In this document: positions 34,161 through 41,555 of the stretch, piece after piece
Layout: each line of letters begins with the position of its first letter
Numbering within the stretch: the stretch's first letter is position 1
Source of the DNA: Chloroflexota bacterium
GTDB lineage: Bacteria > Chloroflexota > Limnocylindria > Limnocylindrales > CSP1-4
Direction of reading: 5' to 3'
Length of the DNA stretch: 42,084 bases
NCBI GenBank assembly: GCA_012026785.1
Contig: VEOW01000101.1
Span: forward strand, 1 to 42,084
Program-made: the position numbers and the translations under genes
The notes under the pieces: model-generated
What the model saw: the letters and a program-made list of their open reading frames with translations, nothing else
The model's database searches: none
Told to the model about the DNA's origin: nothing

Positions 34161-35569
34161 ACGAGCGCGGGATGGTCGACGTTCCCGAGAACGCCGTCCG
34201 CGACGAACCGATCGCGTTCGGCATGACCGGAGTCCAGCTCGGCATCTGCGGCGTCGCCGTCCTGGTGGCCGCGATCCTCAATCTCCTGCCGATCTGGGAG
34301 CCGATCCGCGTGATCGTGATGGTCCTCGGCGCGGGACCGTTGGTGATCGTCGCCGCCCTCCCGATTCGGGGGGAGCCCGCCTACCGCTGGCTCGTGCGCT
34401 GGATCCGTTTCCTTCGGGGCCGCCGCGTCTGGCGCGCCGAACTCGTCGCGTCAAATAAGCCGCAGATAAGTGGCGGTGAATACGGTAGTGGCGACGGGCT
34501 GGCGTCCGGGGTAGGGGATAGGGAATCCGTCCCATTGGCCGGAGCCGCCCCGATGGAGGACGATGCGACGGAGAGGATCGGCGACGCTCAGGGCGCCCAG
34601 GAGCGTGCGGACATGCAGGACCGGCCTCCGCGGCTTCGGTTGGTCAGAACCCAAGCCCCGACGGATGCCATCGACGAGCGCGACGGAGCCGCCACGCCGG
34701 AGAGCGGCGCGGTGCCGCACCTACTCGGTGGTCTGCGGATCGTCTGCTTCACGTCGTTCGTCGGCGGCGTCGGCAAGACGACCCTGGCGGTCGAGGCCGC
34801 GTCGCGCGTCGGTTCCCGGGCCCGCTACCGCACGCTCGACGGCGAGCTTCGGCCGCTTCGCGTCCTCCTCCTCGATGCCGCGCGGACCAATCCGGCAGCC
34901 GCGTTGCGGCTGGGCCTCGATGCGGCCACCGTCTCGCGGAGCCTCACCCGCTACGACTGGCCGGATCCAATCACGTTCGAGAGGCAAGCGGTGGACACGG
35001 CCCGCGGCGTAACGCTGCTGACGCTGCCGCAGCTGCCGATGCAGGGTCTCGGCCCGGAGCTGCCGTTCGGCCCGATCGAGGCGGCCGGCCTCCTCGACGC
35101 AGCGGAGCAGGCCGGCTTCCAGCTCCTGGTCGCCGACCTGGGCAACCAGATCGAGGAGGGTCATCGCCATCTCATCGGCCAGGCGGCGACCGTGCTAGGC
35201 GTCGTGACCCCGCGGGTCGAGGCACTGCCCGACGTCATCCGGATCACCTCATACGTCCGCGCCATGGGCGCGGGTCGCAAGCTCGCCTTCGTGGCCAACC
35301 GGTCGGCCGATCTCGGCTCGCTGCCGGCGCTGGTCGACGGCGAGCAGGTGCCTCTCGTCGCGACGATCGACGACCTCGGGGCCTTCGACATCGCGGGCGA
35401 CCGGGGCGTCCCGGCGTGGACCGACGACCCCGGGGTGGAGGTCAGCCTCCAGCCGCTGGCGACGGCCGTCTGGCCGCTGTTCTCGGGTGTCCCCGCCTCG
35501 AGCGAGCACCGCTTCCGGAGCGTCCTTGCCGGCGTCCGTCGGCTGCTGCACGCGGAGGAGCGGCGATGA
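34157..35569 (+). CDS. PrgI/VirB3-like membrane domain fused to a CpaE/MinD-type P-loop ATPase
   Basis: A 470-residue two-part protein. Residues 1-100 resemble PrgI (VirB3-like): a VDVPENAVRDEPIAFGMTG start, two hydrophobic segments (LGICGVAVLVAAILNLLPI and VMVLGAGPLVIVAALPI), and the basic PAYRWLVRWIRFLRGRR tail. A disordered linker of about 80 residues follows. From about 195 there is a MinD/CpaE-like ATPase with deviant Walker A FVGGVGKTTLAVE, LRVLLLDAARTN and LLVADLGNQ. CpaE-type proteins place Tad pili. Start: GTG 34157 overlaps the previous stop; ATG 34172 is an alternative. The track's start at 33923 is inside the upstream gene. I see no stop between the two parts, so the fusion is real in this sequence. 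Confidence 0.65.
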   Translation: MNERGMVDVPENAVRDEPIAFGMTGVQLGICGVAVLVAAILNLLPIWEPIRVIVMVLGAGPLVIVAALPIRGEPAYRWLVRWIRFLRGRRVWRAELVASNKPQISGGEYGSGDGLASGVGDRESVPLAGAAPMEDDATERIGDAQGAQERADMQDRPPRLRLVRTQAPTDAIDERDGAATPESGAVPHLLGGLRIVCFTSFVGGVGKTTLAVEAASRVGSRARYRTLDGELRPLRVLLLDAARTNPAAALRLGLDAATVSRSLTRYDWPDPITFERQAVDTARGVTLLTLPQLPMQGLGPELPFGPIEAAGLLDAAEQAGFQLLVADLGNQIEEGHRHLIGQAATVLGVVTPRVEALPDVIRITSYVRAMGAGRKLAFVANRSADLGSLPALVDGEQVPLVATIDDLGAFDIAGDRGVPAWTDDPGVEVSLQPLATAVWPLFSGVPASSEHRFRSVLAGVRRLLHAEERR

Positions 35570-36858
35570 GCGAGCTGCCGGCGGAGTTCCGCGACCGGCC
35601 ACCGGTGAGCGCGAAGACGCTGGGTTCGATCCGCAGCCGCCTCGTCGCGCGCCTGGCGCCGGAGGTGCTCAACCCGTTCGACCGGACGCCCGAGCGCGAG
35701 GCGACGCTCAAGGCGGCGATCGGCGACATCCTCGCCGATCCGGAGCTCGCCCTCGCCGCGACCCCGGCGCTGGTGGCCTCTGTCGAGGCGGCGGTGTGCG
35801 GGCTCGGGCCGTTGCAGCCGCTCGTCGACGACCCGCGCGTCTCCGACATTCTCGTCAACGCCCCAGACGCGGTCTTCGCCGAGCGGGCGGGCCGGCTCGA
35901 GGAGACGGCCGTCGCCCTCGGGTCGGCCGAGGCCCTGGTCGACATCGCCCCGCGTATCGCCGCGCTCGCGGGGCGCGAGCTCTCGGTCGCCCACCCGATC
36001 GTCGACGCCCGCATGCCCGACGGCTCTCGCGTCAACGCCGTCATCCCGCCCGTCGGCGGGCCGTACCTCGCGATCCGTAAGTTCAACCGGCTCCGGCTGG
36101 ACCTCGCTCCCGGTGGTCGTCACGGACGCGATTGGGTGACCGAGGGCGGAATGAGTCCCGAGATGGCTGACTTCCTCGCCCGGATGGTCCGGGCCAAGGC
36201 CAACATCCTCGTCGCCGGCGAGACGGGCGCCGGCAAGACGACGCTCCTGCGCTCGCTGACCGACCTGTTCGATCCGGCCGAGCGCGTCGGCGTCGTCGAG
36301 GACACCGCGGAGCTGGCACTCGAGAACCCTGACCGGTTCAACCTCGAGACGATCCACCCGCACGACCTCGCCACAGGCGAGGCTGAGAGCCGGCTGCTGG
36401 ACGTCGGCGATCTCGTCGCAAATGCGCTCAGGATGCGCCCGGACCGGCTGATCGTCGGCGAGATCCGCCTGCCGAAAGAGGCCTTCTACACGCTCCAGGC
36501 TCTCCATTCCGGACACGACGGCTCGGCGACGACGATCCACGCCTCTTCTGCCGAGGACGCATTGTTCCGTTTGGAGCTCCTCGCCCGCCAGTCGATGCGC
36601 GACCTGACAGTGGCCGACCTACGGACGTACATCGCCCGGGTCTTCGACCTAATCCTCGTCCTGCGCCGGCTGCGCTCCGGGCGCCGTGTCCTTCGCCAGG
36701 TCGCCGCCCTCGATGGCATCGGTACCGATGCCGCGTACCGCATCGTCGACGTCTTCCGAAGCGTTCGGGCAGACGGGCCCGACGCTGTGACCTGGGTCAC
36801 GACCGACGGTTGGGAACCCTCCGACCGCCTGGCGACGAGGATGGAGCTCGAAGCGTAG
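35566..36858 (+). CDS. cpaF: Tad pilus assembly ATPase (CpaF/TadA)
   Basis: A 430-residue secretion ATPase that powers pilus assembly at the cytoplasmic face. It has the CpaF N-domain pattern (GPLQPLVDDPRVSDILVNAP), Walker A VAGETGAGKTTLLRSL (about 217-232), VVEDTAEL, an Asp-box-like LIVGEIRLPKE and the His-box GSATTIHASS (about 318-327). The ATG at 35566 overlaps the previous stop as ATGA, with GGAGGAG six bases upstream; the track start at 35416 lies in the upstream gene. It is followed by tadB and tadC in the usual Tad order. Confidence 0.92.
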   Translation: MSELPAEFRDRPPVSAKTLGSIRSRLVARLAPEVLNPFDRTPEREATLKAAIGDILADPELALAATPALVASVEAAVCGLGPLQPLVDDPRVSDILVNAPDAVFAERAGRLEETAVALGSAEALVDIAPRIAALAGRELSVAHPIVDARMPDGSRVNAVIPPVGGPYLAIRKFNRLRLDLAPGGRHGRDWVTEGGMSPEMADFLARMVRAKANILVAGETGAGKTTLLRSLTDLFDPAERVGVVEDTAELALENPDRFNLETIHPHDLATGEAESRLLDVGDLVANALRMRPDRLIVGEIRLPKEAFYTLQALHSGHDGSATTIHASSAEDALFRLELLARQSMRDLTVADLRTYIARVFDLILVLRRLRSGRRVLRQVAALDGIGTDAAYRIVDVFRSVRADGPDAVTWVTTDGWEPSDRLATRMELEA

Positions 36859-36860
36859 TG

Positions 36861-37742
36861 ATGGATACGAGGCTCCTCTCCGCTGTCCTGGCCGGCCTCG
36901 CGGTTCTCTTCGGCCTGCTCGCGTTGTTTCCAGGCAAGGCGAACGATGAGTCAGGGGTCGGCGAGTCAATCCGTGGCTGGTGGGGGAGGCGGGTGGCCGG
37001 GGCCGCCGAGCTGATTGCCAAGGCCCGCCTCGAGATGGCGCCGCGAACGCTGATCGCGCTCGCCATCGCCGGCCCGCTCGTCCTCGGTTCGTTCGGGCTC
37101 CTGCTGTCGCCGATCGTCGCGCTCGTCGGGGTCGCCATCGGCCTGCTCCTGCCCCGGGCATATCTCGACTACCTCGTCCGCGGGGAGGCTCAGGCGGCCG
37201 ACGAGGATGCGCCGCGGATCCTGCGGGCGATGGTCAACAGGGCCGCGGCCGGCGGCACGTACCCCGACCTCTTCGCCGCGGCGGCCGAGACGGCGCGCCA
37301 TCGCTGGGTCCGCTCGGACTTCGAGGAGGCGCAGTCACGCTACTACGCCGCCGAGCCGCCGGCCGAGATCCTCCTCGCCCTTCGTGGTCGGCAGGCCAGT
37401 CGCAACTTGCGCCTCGTGGTCGATGCCCTCTCGGTCGCGATCCGGACCCAGCAGCCGACGTCGGCAGCGGGTCAGGTCCTCGCCTCACTCGGCGAGGCGG
37501 CGCGGGCCAACCGCGCGATCGCCCGCCAGGCGGCAGCCGAGAGCCGGGGTCTGCGCATGCAGGCGGCGATCCTCGCGATCGTCATCCCCGCGATGTTCCT
37601 GTATCTGTCGGCGGTCAACCCCGAGCTCGTCGGACCGGTTACCTCGACGGCACTCGGCCAATACGTCCTGCTGCCGGCGGCGGTGCTGCTCGAGATCACG
37701 GGCGTCGTGCTGTCGTGGCGGGTCACGAGGCTCGAGGCGTAG
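36861..37742 (+). CDS. tadB: TadB-like pilus assembly membrane protein
   Basis: About 293 residues; a type II secretion F-like platform protein of the Tad family. An N-terminal hydrophobic segment (LLSAVLAGLAVLFGLLALFP) is followed by a pair at about 70-100. The cytoplasmic helical domain has PRILRAMVNRAAAGGTYPD and the TadB-type AVAIRTQQPTSAAGQVLASL-like stretch. Two C-terminal membrane segments complete it (ILAIVIPAMFLYLSAVNPEL, LPAAVLLEITGVVLSW). The ATG at 36861 follows the cpaF stop directly; GTG 36858 is one codon earlier. Confidence 0.8.
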   Translation: MDTRLLSAVLAGLAVLFGLLALFPGKANDESGVGESIRGWWGRRVAGAAELIAKARLEMAPRTLIALAIAGPLVLGSFGLLLSPIVALVGVAIGLLLPRAYLDYLVRGEAQAADEDAPRILRAMVNRAAAGGTYPDLFAAAAETARHRWVRSDFEEAQSRYYAAEPPAEILLALRGRQASRNLRLVVDALSVAIRTQQPTSAAGQVLASLGEAARANRAIARQAAAESRGLRMQAAILAIVIPAMFLYLSAVNPELVGPVTSTALGQYVLLPAAVLLEITGVVLSWRVTRLEA

Positions 37743-37745
37743 CCG

Positions 37746-38654
37746 ATGGTCGAGACGAGCGCCCTCCTCACCGGCATCGCCGTCTTCAGCCTGCTGATGT
37801 TCATCTTCGATCCCTGGCTGTTCCCGGCCCAGCCGAAGCTCGACGCGGTCCGGGCGAGCGTCCTGTCGCGTGAGCGGTACGAGCGGCTCGTGACGGCGGA
37901 GCGACCGTGGTGGGAGCGGCTGCTCGCTCCGGTTGCGGCGCGACTCGGCACGGCGACGCCGGCCCTCGCCAGCCAGGTCAGCGAGCGCGACATCGTGCGG
38001 GCCGGGTTCGACCCGGCGACCCTGACGCCGGCCGAGATCTATGCCGCGAAGCTCGTCCTCGGCGCCGCGGCCCTGGGGGCCGGGCTTGCGCTCACGCCGC
38101 TCTTCGAGCCCGCGCTCATCGTTGCCCTGCCGGTGGCCTTCGTCGGCTACGTCTTCCCGACCGAGTACCTGGCGTCGATGAGCCGACGCCGCAAGGCCCA
38201 GCTCCTCCGCGAGCTGCCCGACTTCCTGGCGCTCGTGCGACCCCTGTCGGAGAGCCCGGGCCTCGAGATGGCGATGTCGAGAGTCGCCGACGAGCTCCAC
38301 CCCGCTTCGGTGGGCCAGAACCTGCTCGCCAGCCAGATCCGCTCGGCGATCGCGGCTTACGGGGCCGGCGTCAACTTCTACGCCGCCCTCGCCGACGTCG
38401 CCGCCGCGGCCGATCTGGAGGAGCTCGACGACCTGGCGGTGGGGCTCGGCCAGGCCCGCAAGACGGGCAAGGGCGTGCCGGATGTCCTCGCCGAGCACGA
38501 GCGTTCCCTGCGCGAGGCCGAGCGCAACCGTCTCTTCGGAGCCGCCTCGACAGTCCAGCCGAAGCTGGCAGGCATCCTCGCGGCGGTCTATCTGCCGATG
38601 TTCATCGTCCTGATCGTCGTACCCCTGTTCATCTCGACGCTCGGGCGGATTTGA
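37746..38654 (+). CDS. tadC: TadC-like pilus assembly membrane protein
   Basis: A 302-residue partner of TadB in the inner-membrane platform. It has an N-terminal membrane segment (LLTGIAVFSLLMFIFDPWLF), a central pair of helices around ALGAGLALTPLFEPALIVAL, and the T2SSF-type helical core LLRELPDFLALVRPLSESPG with LGQARKTGKGVPDVLAEHER. A final segment reads AVYLPMFIVLIVVPLFI. It begins three bases after tadB, and a Flp pilin gene follows with a strong ribosome site. Confidence 0.85.
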   Translation: MVETSALLTGIAVFSLLMFIFDPWLFPAQPKLDAVRASVLSRERYERLVTAERPWWERLLAPVAARLGTATPALASQVSERDIVRAGFDPATLTPAEIYAAKLVLGAAALGAGLALTPLFEPALIVALPVAFVGYVFPTEYLASMSRRRKAQLLRELPDFLALVRPLSESPGLEMAMSRVADELHPASVGQNLLASQIRSAIAAYGAGVNFYAALADVAAAADLEELDDLAVGLGQARKTGKGVPDVLAEHERSLREAERNRLFGAASTVQPKLAGILAAVYLPMFIVLIVVPLFISTLGRI

Positions 38655-38668
38655 AGGGAGGCCGGACC

Positions 38669-38860
38669 ATGCTGAGAACCCTCGCGACATTCGTGCGCCG
38701 GGCGTGGCGCGCGCTCCGCGCCGACCAGCGCGGCCTGACGACGCTGGAATACGTCATCGCCGCCGGGATCATCCTCGTCGTCCTCTCGGCCGCGATCCTT
38801 GCCTGGAACAACGGGCTCGCCCAGCGGATTGGCGACCTCGTTGGCCAGCTTCTGGCCTAG
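38669..38860 (+). CDS. flp: Flp-type pilin
   Basis: A 63-residue type IVb (Flp) prepilin, hidden in the track inside a longer ORF from 37907. The basic leader MLRTLATFVRRAWRALRADQ leads to the processing site RG-LTTLEYVIAAG. Cleavage after Gly would leave Glu at +5 and Tyr at +6 (the Flp E-Y pair). A single hydrophobic helix follows (IAAGIILVVLSAAILAW). ATG 38669 is preceded by GGGAGG at good spacing. It is probably the pilus subunit. No prepilin peptidase gene is seen in the window. Confidence 0.85.
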   Translation: MLRTLATFVRRAWRALRADQRGLTTLEYVIAAGIILVVLSAAILAWNNGLAQRIGDLVGQLLA

Positions 38861-38874
38861 GGACGGGCGGGCGA

Positions 38875-39300
38875 GTGACGGTGGCGACGCGACCAGCTGG
38901 CCGGGCGGACCAGCGCGGCGGCGAGCGCGGATTGGCGACCGTCGAGGCCGTCCTCGTCGTGCCGCTCGTTCTCGTTCCGATCCTGGTCGCGGTGGTGGTC
39001 TTCGGCCGGCTCGCGCACGCCCGTCTCGTGCTCGACGCCGCAGCAGCAGCAGGGGCGCGGCAGGCGGCGGTCGTCGGGGGCGACGGATCGCTGGTCCGGA
39101 CACGGATCGCCAGCGAGCTGGCCGACGGCGGTCTCGACGCCAACCGGGTTCGAGTCATCGTCGAGCCGGCAGTCGCTGACTGGGGCGAGCCTATCCGCGT
39201 CCAGCTCTCGCTCGATGAGGAGGCCGAGATCCCGTTTGCCGGCTCTTGGGCGGTGCCACTCGAGGCCGAGTTCGTGACCCGGAGCGAGGTGACCCGGTGA
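38875..39300 (+). CDS. tadE: TadE-like pseudopilin
   Basis: A 141-residue minor pilin-like protein. It has a polar leader, then RGLATVEAVLVVPLVLVP, the TadE pattern with Glu at +5 after the cleavable Gly, one membrane helix, and a small extracellular domain (ALVLDAAAAAGARQAA-like). The start at GTG 38875 follows GGGCGGG. The stop overlaps the next TadE/G-like gene as GTGA. TadE-like proteins help pilus assembly or make up minor parts of the fibre. Confidence 0.8.
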   Translation: MTVATRPAGRADQRGGERGLATVEAVLVVPLVLVPILVAVVVFGRLAHARLVLDAAAAAGARQAAVVGGDGSLVRTRIASELADGGLDANRVRVIVEPAVADWGEPIRVQLSLDEEAEIPFAGSWAVPLEAEFVTRSEVTR

Positions 39301-39788
39301 CAGCCTATCGAGGCGGCGAGCAAGGCCAGGTCGCGGTGTACGCCGTCCTGCTCTTCCCGGTGCTCATGCTCGTTCTCGCTCTGGTCCTGGCAGTCGGAAC
39401 GATCGAGGGGCTGCGAACGCGCCTGCGGGCGCAGCTCGACATGGCTGCCCTCGTCGCGCCCCAGGCGCTCGATCCCGACCCCCTTGCGGCGGGCGAGCCA
39501 CCCAGGCTGGACGTGGCCGAGGCCGAGCGCCTGGCCCGCGAGTACCTCGCCCGAAACCTCGCCGCGACGGGCGACGTGCTTGTCGGCTCGCCCGACGAGA
39601 TCGCCGCGGGCGCGCAGGTCGCCGTCTCCAACGAGCCGGGGCGTGATCCGATCACGGGCGCCTCGAACTCCGCCCCGACCGTCAGCATCCAGATTGCCGT
39701 CCCAGCCCGGATCCCGCTTCTCGGACTGGCCGGGATCGCGCCCGTCGTGACCATCACGATCGACGGGTCCGCAGCCGCGAGGACGTGA
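39297..39788 (+). CDS. TadE/TadG-like secreted membrane-anchored protein
   Basis: A 163-residue protein with an early helix typical of the TadE/G N-terminus (GEQGQVAVYAVLLFPVLMLV). About 100 extracellular residues follow, with ALDPDPLAAGEPPRLDVAEA and IQIAVPARIPLLGLAGIAPV. No von Willebrand domain is seen, so this is shorter than typical TadG. GTG 39297 overlaps the tadE stop. It is probably a second minor pilin; I cannot say more. Confidence 0.7.
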   Translation: MTAYRGGEQGQVAVYAVLLFPVLMLVLALVLAVGTIEGLRTRLRAQLDMAALVAPQALDPDPLAAGEPPRLDVAEAERLAREYLARNLAATGDVLVGSPDEIAAGAQVAVSNEPGRDPITGASNSAPTVSIQIAVPARIPLLGLAGIAPVVTITIDGSAAART

Positions 39789-39789
39789 C

Positions 39790-40344
39790 GTGAACCGCAT
39801 TCCGGAGAGCAACCGCCCGCTCGTCGTCGTGGCGATGGCCGTCGTCGTGCTGGTTCTCGTCGCGGTCGGCGTCCTCCTTGTCGGGCAGCTCGGTCCGTCT
39901 CCCGCTCCCCCGACTTCGCTCCCGCCCACGGCGACGGCCGCTCCCTCGGTCGATGCGTCCACGCCAGAGGGAGCGACCCGCGCGTTCTTCGATGCCGTCG
40001 TGGCCGCGCGCCGGACCAACAATCCCGAGTTGATCGAGCCGTTCGTCACGAGCCGCGATTCGTCGGCATACCTCACCGTCGCCGGCTTCCTGGCAGGTCA
40101 GCAGGAGGCGGGTAAGGCGTCGATCACGACGCTTCACGACCTCACGGATATCAACGTTGAGCAGACCGGCGACAGCGCGCGCCTCACGGCATCGCTGTTG
40201 GAGGCTGGCTACGACATCGACCTGGACACCGGCCAGCCGCTCGAGTCGCCCGTGACGCTCGATCCCCGACGACTCACGGTGGAGCTCCGACGGACGGCGG
40301 GCGTCTGGAAGGTCGAGAGCTTCGAGACCGGGGCGGCCCCATGA
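39790..40344 (+). CDS. Membrane-anchored NTF2-like protein (VirB8-like candidate)
   Basis: A 184-residue protein: nine residues inside, one transmembrane helix (VVVAMAVVVLVLVAVGVLLV), a proline-rich linker, then an about 120-residue domain (STPEGATRAFFDAVVAARRT, LTVELRRTAGVWKVESFE). This is the pattern of small NTF2-fold domains. The same topology is shared by VirB8/TcpC of type IV secretion, which would fit the T4SS-like genes upstream. Domain identity rests on pattern only. Its start GTG 39790 and its overlap with the next gene (ATGA) keep it in the operon. Confidence 0.5.
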   Translation: MNRIPESNRPLVVVAMAVVVLVLVAVGVLLVGQLGPSPAPPTSLPPTATAAPSVDASTPEGATRAFFDAVVAARRTNNPELIEPFVTSRDSSAYLTVAGFLAGQQEAGKASITTLHDLTDINVEQTGDSARLTASLLEAGYDIDLDTGQPLESPVTLDPRRLTVELRRTAGVWKVESFETGAAP

Positions 40345-41537
40345 TCAAGGCCGCACTCGCTGCCGTACGAGCGGTAGCGCTCCTTCTCGTTATGGCGTCG
40401 GCCGCAGATGCCTACGACGGCATCGACGTTCAAGTCGAGACCTGGACCTCGGACGGCGGTCGCGGCTACGTCGGCGTCCAGACGGCAGGGCAGTGGGCTC
40501 CGCCCGACACCAGGGCTTGCCTGCGGTACTACTCATCGTGGCGTCACATCGCATGGATCGGCACGGAGCCAATCCGAGACGAGTGGTTCGTCACCGTCTT
40601 CACCTGTGACGGGAGCGCGGTCAATCCGCTCGAGCCGACGATGGTACTCACCAGCCGGACCCGTCCCGGCATCGGCGTCCGTCGCGAGGCATCTGGGCTA
40701 CTCCGCCTCGATCTCGGAGTCGCGGTCGAACCGGCGATCGCGCCGGCCGGCTCAGTCCGCACTGTCACCGCCGCGCTGTCAGGGAGCTGGTGGGACGCCA
40801 TCGGCGATGAGATCAGCGCCTACGTCATCCGCAATTCGCTGCGCGTCCGACGCTGGACGGTCGACTTCGGGGACGGCACCGTCGCCAGCGTCCCACCCGA
40901 ACCCACTATGCCGTTCCGGCTTGCCACGACGCACGTCTACGGCCCTGGCTCGTTCGAGGTGATCGTCACGGCCCACGTCACAGGGCAGGCCTACGGAGCG
41001 TTCTTCTCGCCTGCCGGCATCCCATACGAGGATGTCATCCCGTTCGCGATCGACATCACCAACGCAGCCGCGGGCATCTCGGGGCTGCCGATCGAGTACC
41101 TGCCGCCGGTCGTCGTGCCCGGTGGCAGTCCGTCGGGCACGCTGCCAGGTGGCGTGGCGATCCCTGCTGACGCCGCGGGTCACACCCAGATCTGGTGGCC
41201 GCGCGGACTGCCGTGCGACCTGTTCATCCGTGCGCTCGTAGAAGAGGAGGGCGTGATGCGCTCGGGCGGCGTCGTCATCGGCGGCGCGACCACCCGCCTC
41301 GTGAGCTACCGCTATCTCGGCGGCGGAAACGGCGCGTCGCGCGCCTCGCCACAGGGCGAGTACGAGGCCGACGAGCCGATCCGGATCCAGTGGAATACGC
41401 CACTGCCGGACAAACGCTCGTACCCCGTCCGCGTCCAGCTCACCGTCGAGACGACGTACGACGACGGGACGGTCCGGACGTTCGAGTTCTCGCGCTCGAT
41501 CGCCGCGACCGTCGTCTTCTCCGCGATCAGCCACTGA
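40341..41537 (+). CDS. Secreted protein with a PKD-like domain
   Basis: A 398-residue protein with a signal peptide (MIKAALAAVRAVALLLVMAS, cleavage near ADA-YD). A PKD-like beta domain lies at about residues 170-220 (WTVDFGDGTVAS, THVYGPGSFEVIV). The region at about 230-270 is Pro/Gly-rich. A C-terminal module has VQLTVETTYDDGTVRTFEFS. PKD domains occur in surface adhesins and in extracellular proteins. The location in the pilus operon suggests a cell-surface or pilus-associated protein. I do not recognise the whole architecture. Confidence 0.6.
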   Translation: MIKAALAAVRAVALLLVMASAADAYDGIDVQVETWTSDGGRGYVGVQTAGQWAPPDTRACLRYYSSWRHIAWIGTEPIRDEWFVTVFTCDGSAVNPLEPTMVLTSRTRPGIGVRREASGLLRLDLGVAVEPAIAPAGSVRTVTAALSGSWWDAIGDEISAYVIRNSLRVRRWTVDFGDGTVASVPPEPTMPFRLATTHVYGPGSFEVIVTAHVTGQAYGAFFSPAGIPYEDVIPFAIDITNAAAGISGLPIEYLPPVVVPGGSPSGTLPGGVAIPADAAGHTQIWWPRGLPCDLFIRALVEEEGVMRSGGVVIGGATTRLVSYRYLGGGNGASRASPQGEYEADEPIRIQWNTPLPDKRSYPVRVQLTVETTYDDGTVRTFEFSRSIAATVVFSAISH

Positions 41538-41555
41538 CAGCGAAGGAGGATCGAG

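Noticed and set aside
35161-36540. 459-residue minus-strand ORF antisense to the CpaF gene
   Set aside because: The CpaF frame has all catalytic motifs; the antisense frame is Arg/Asp/Gly-rich without structure.
38769-40076. 435-residue minus-strand ORF antisense to the TadE genes
   Set aside because: Thr/Arg/Ser-rich repeats such as TTTATRIGTRTSGTT are typical of antisense GC-rich shadows; the sense strand has pilin signatures.
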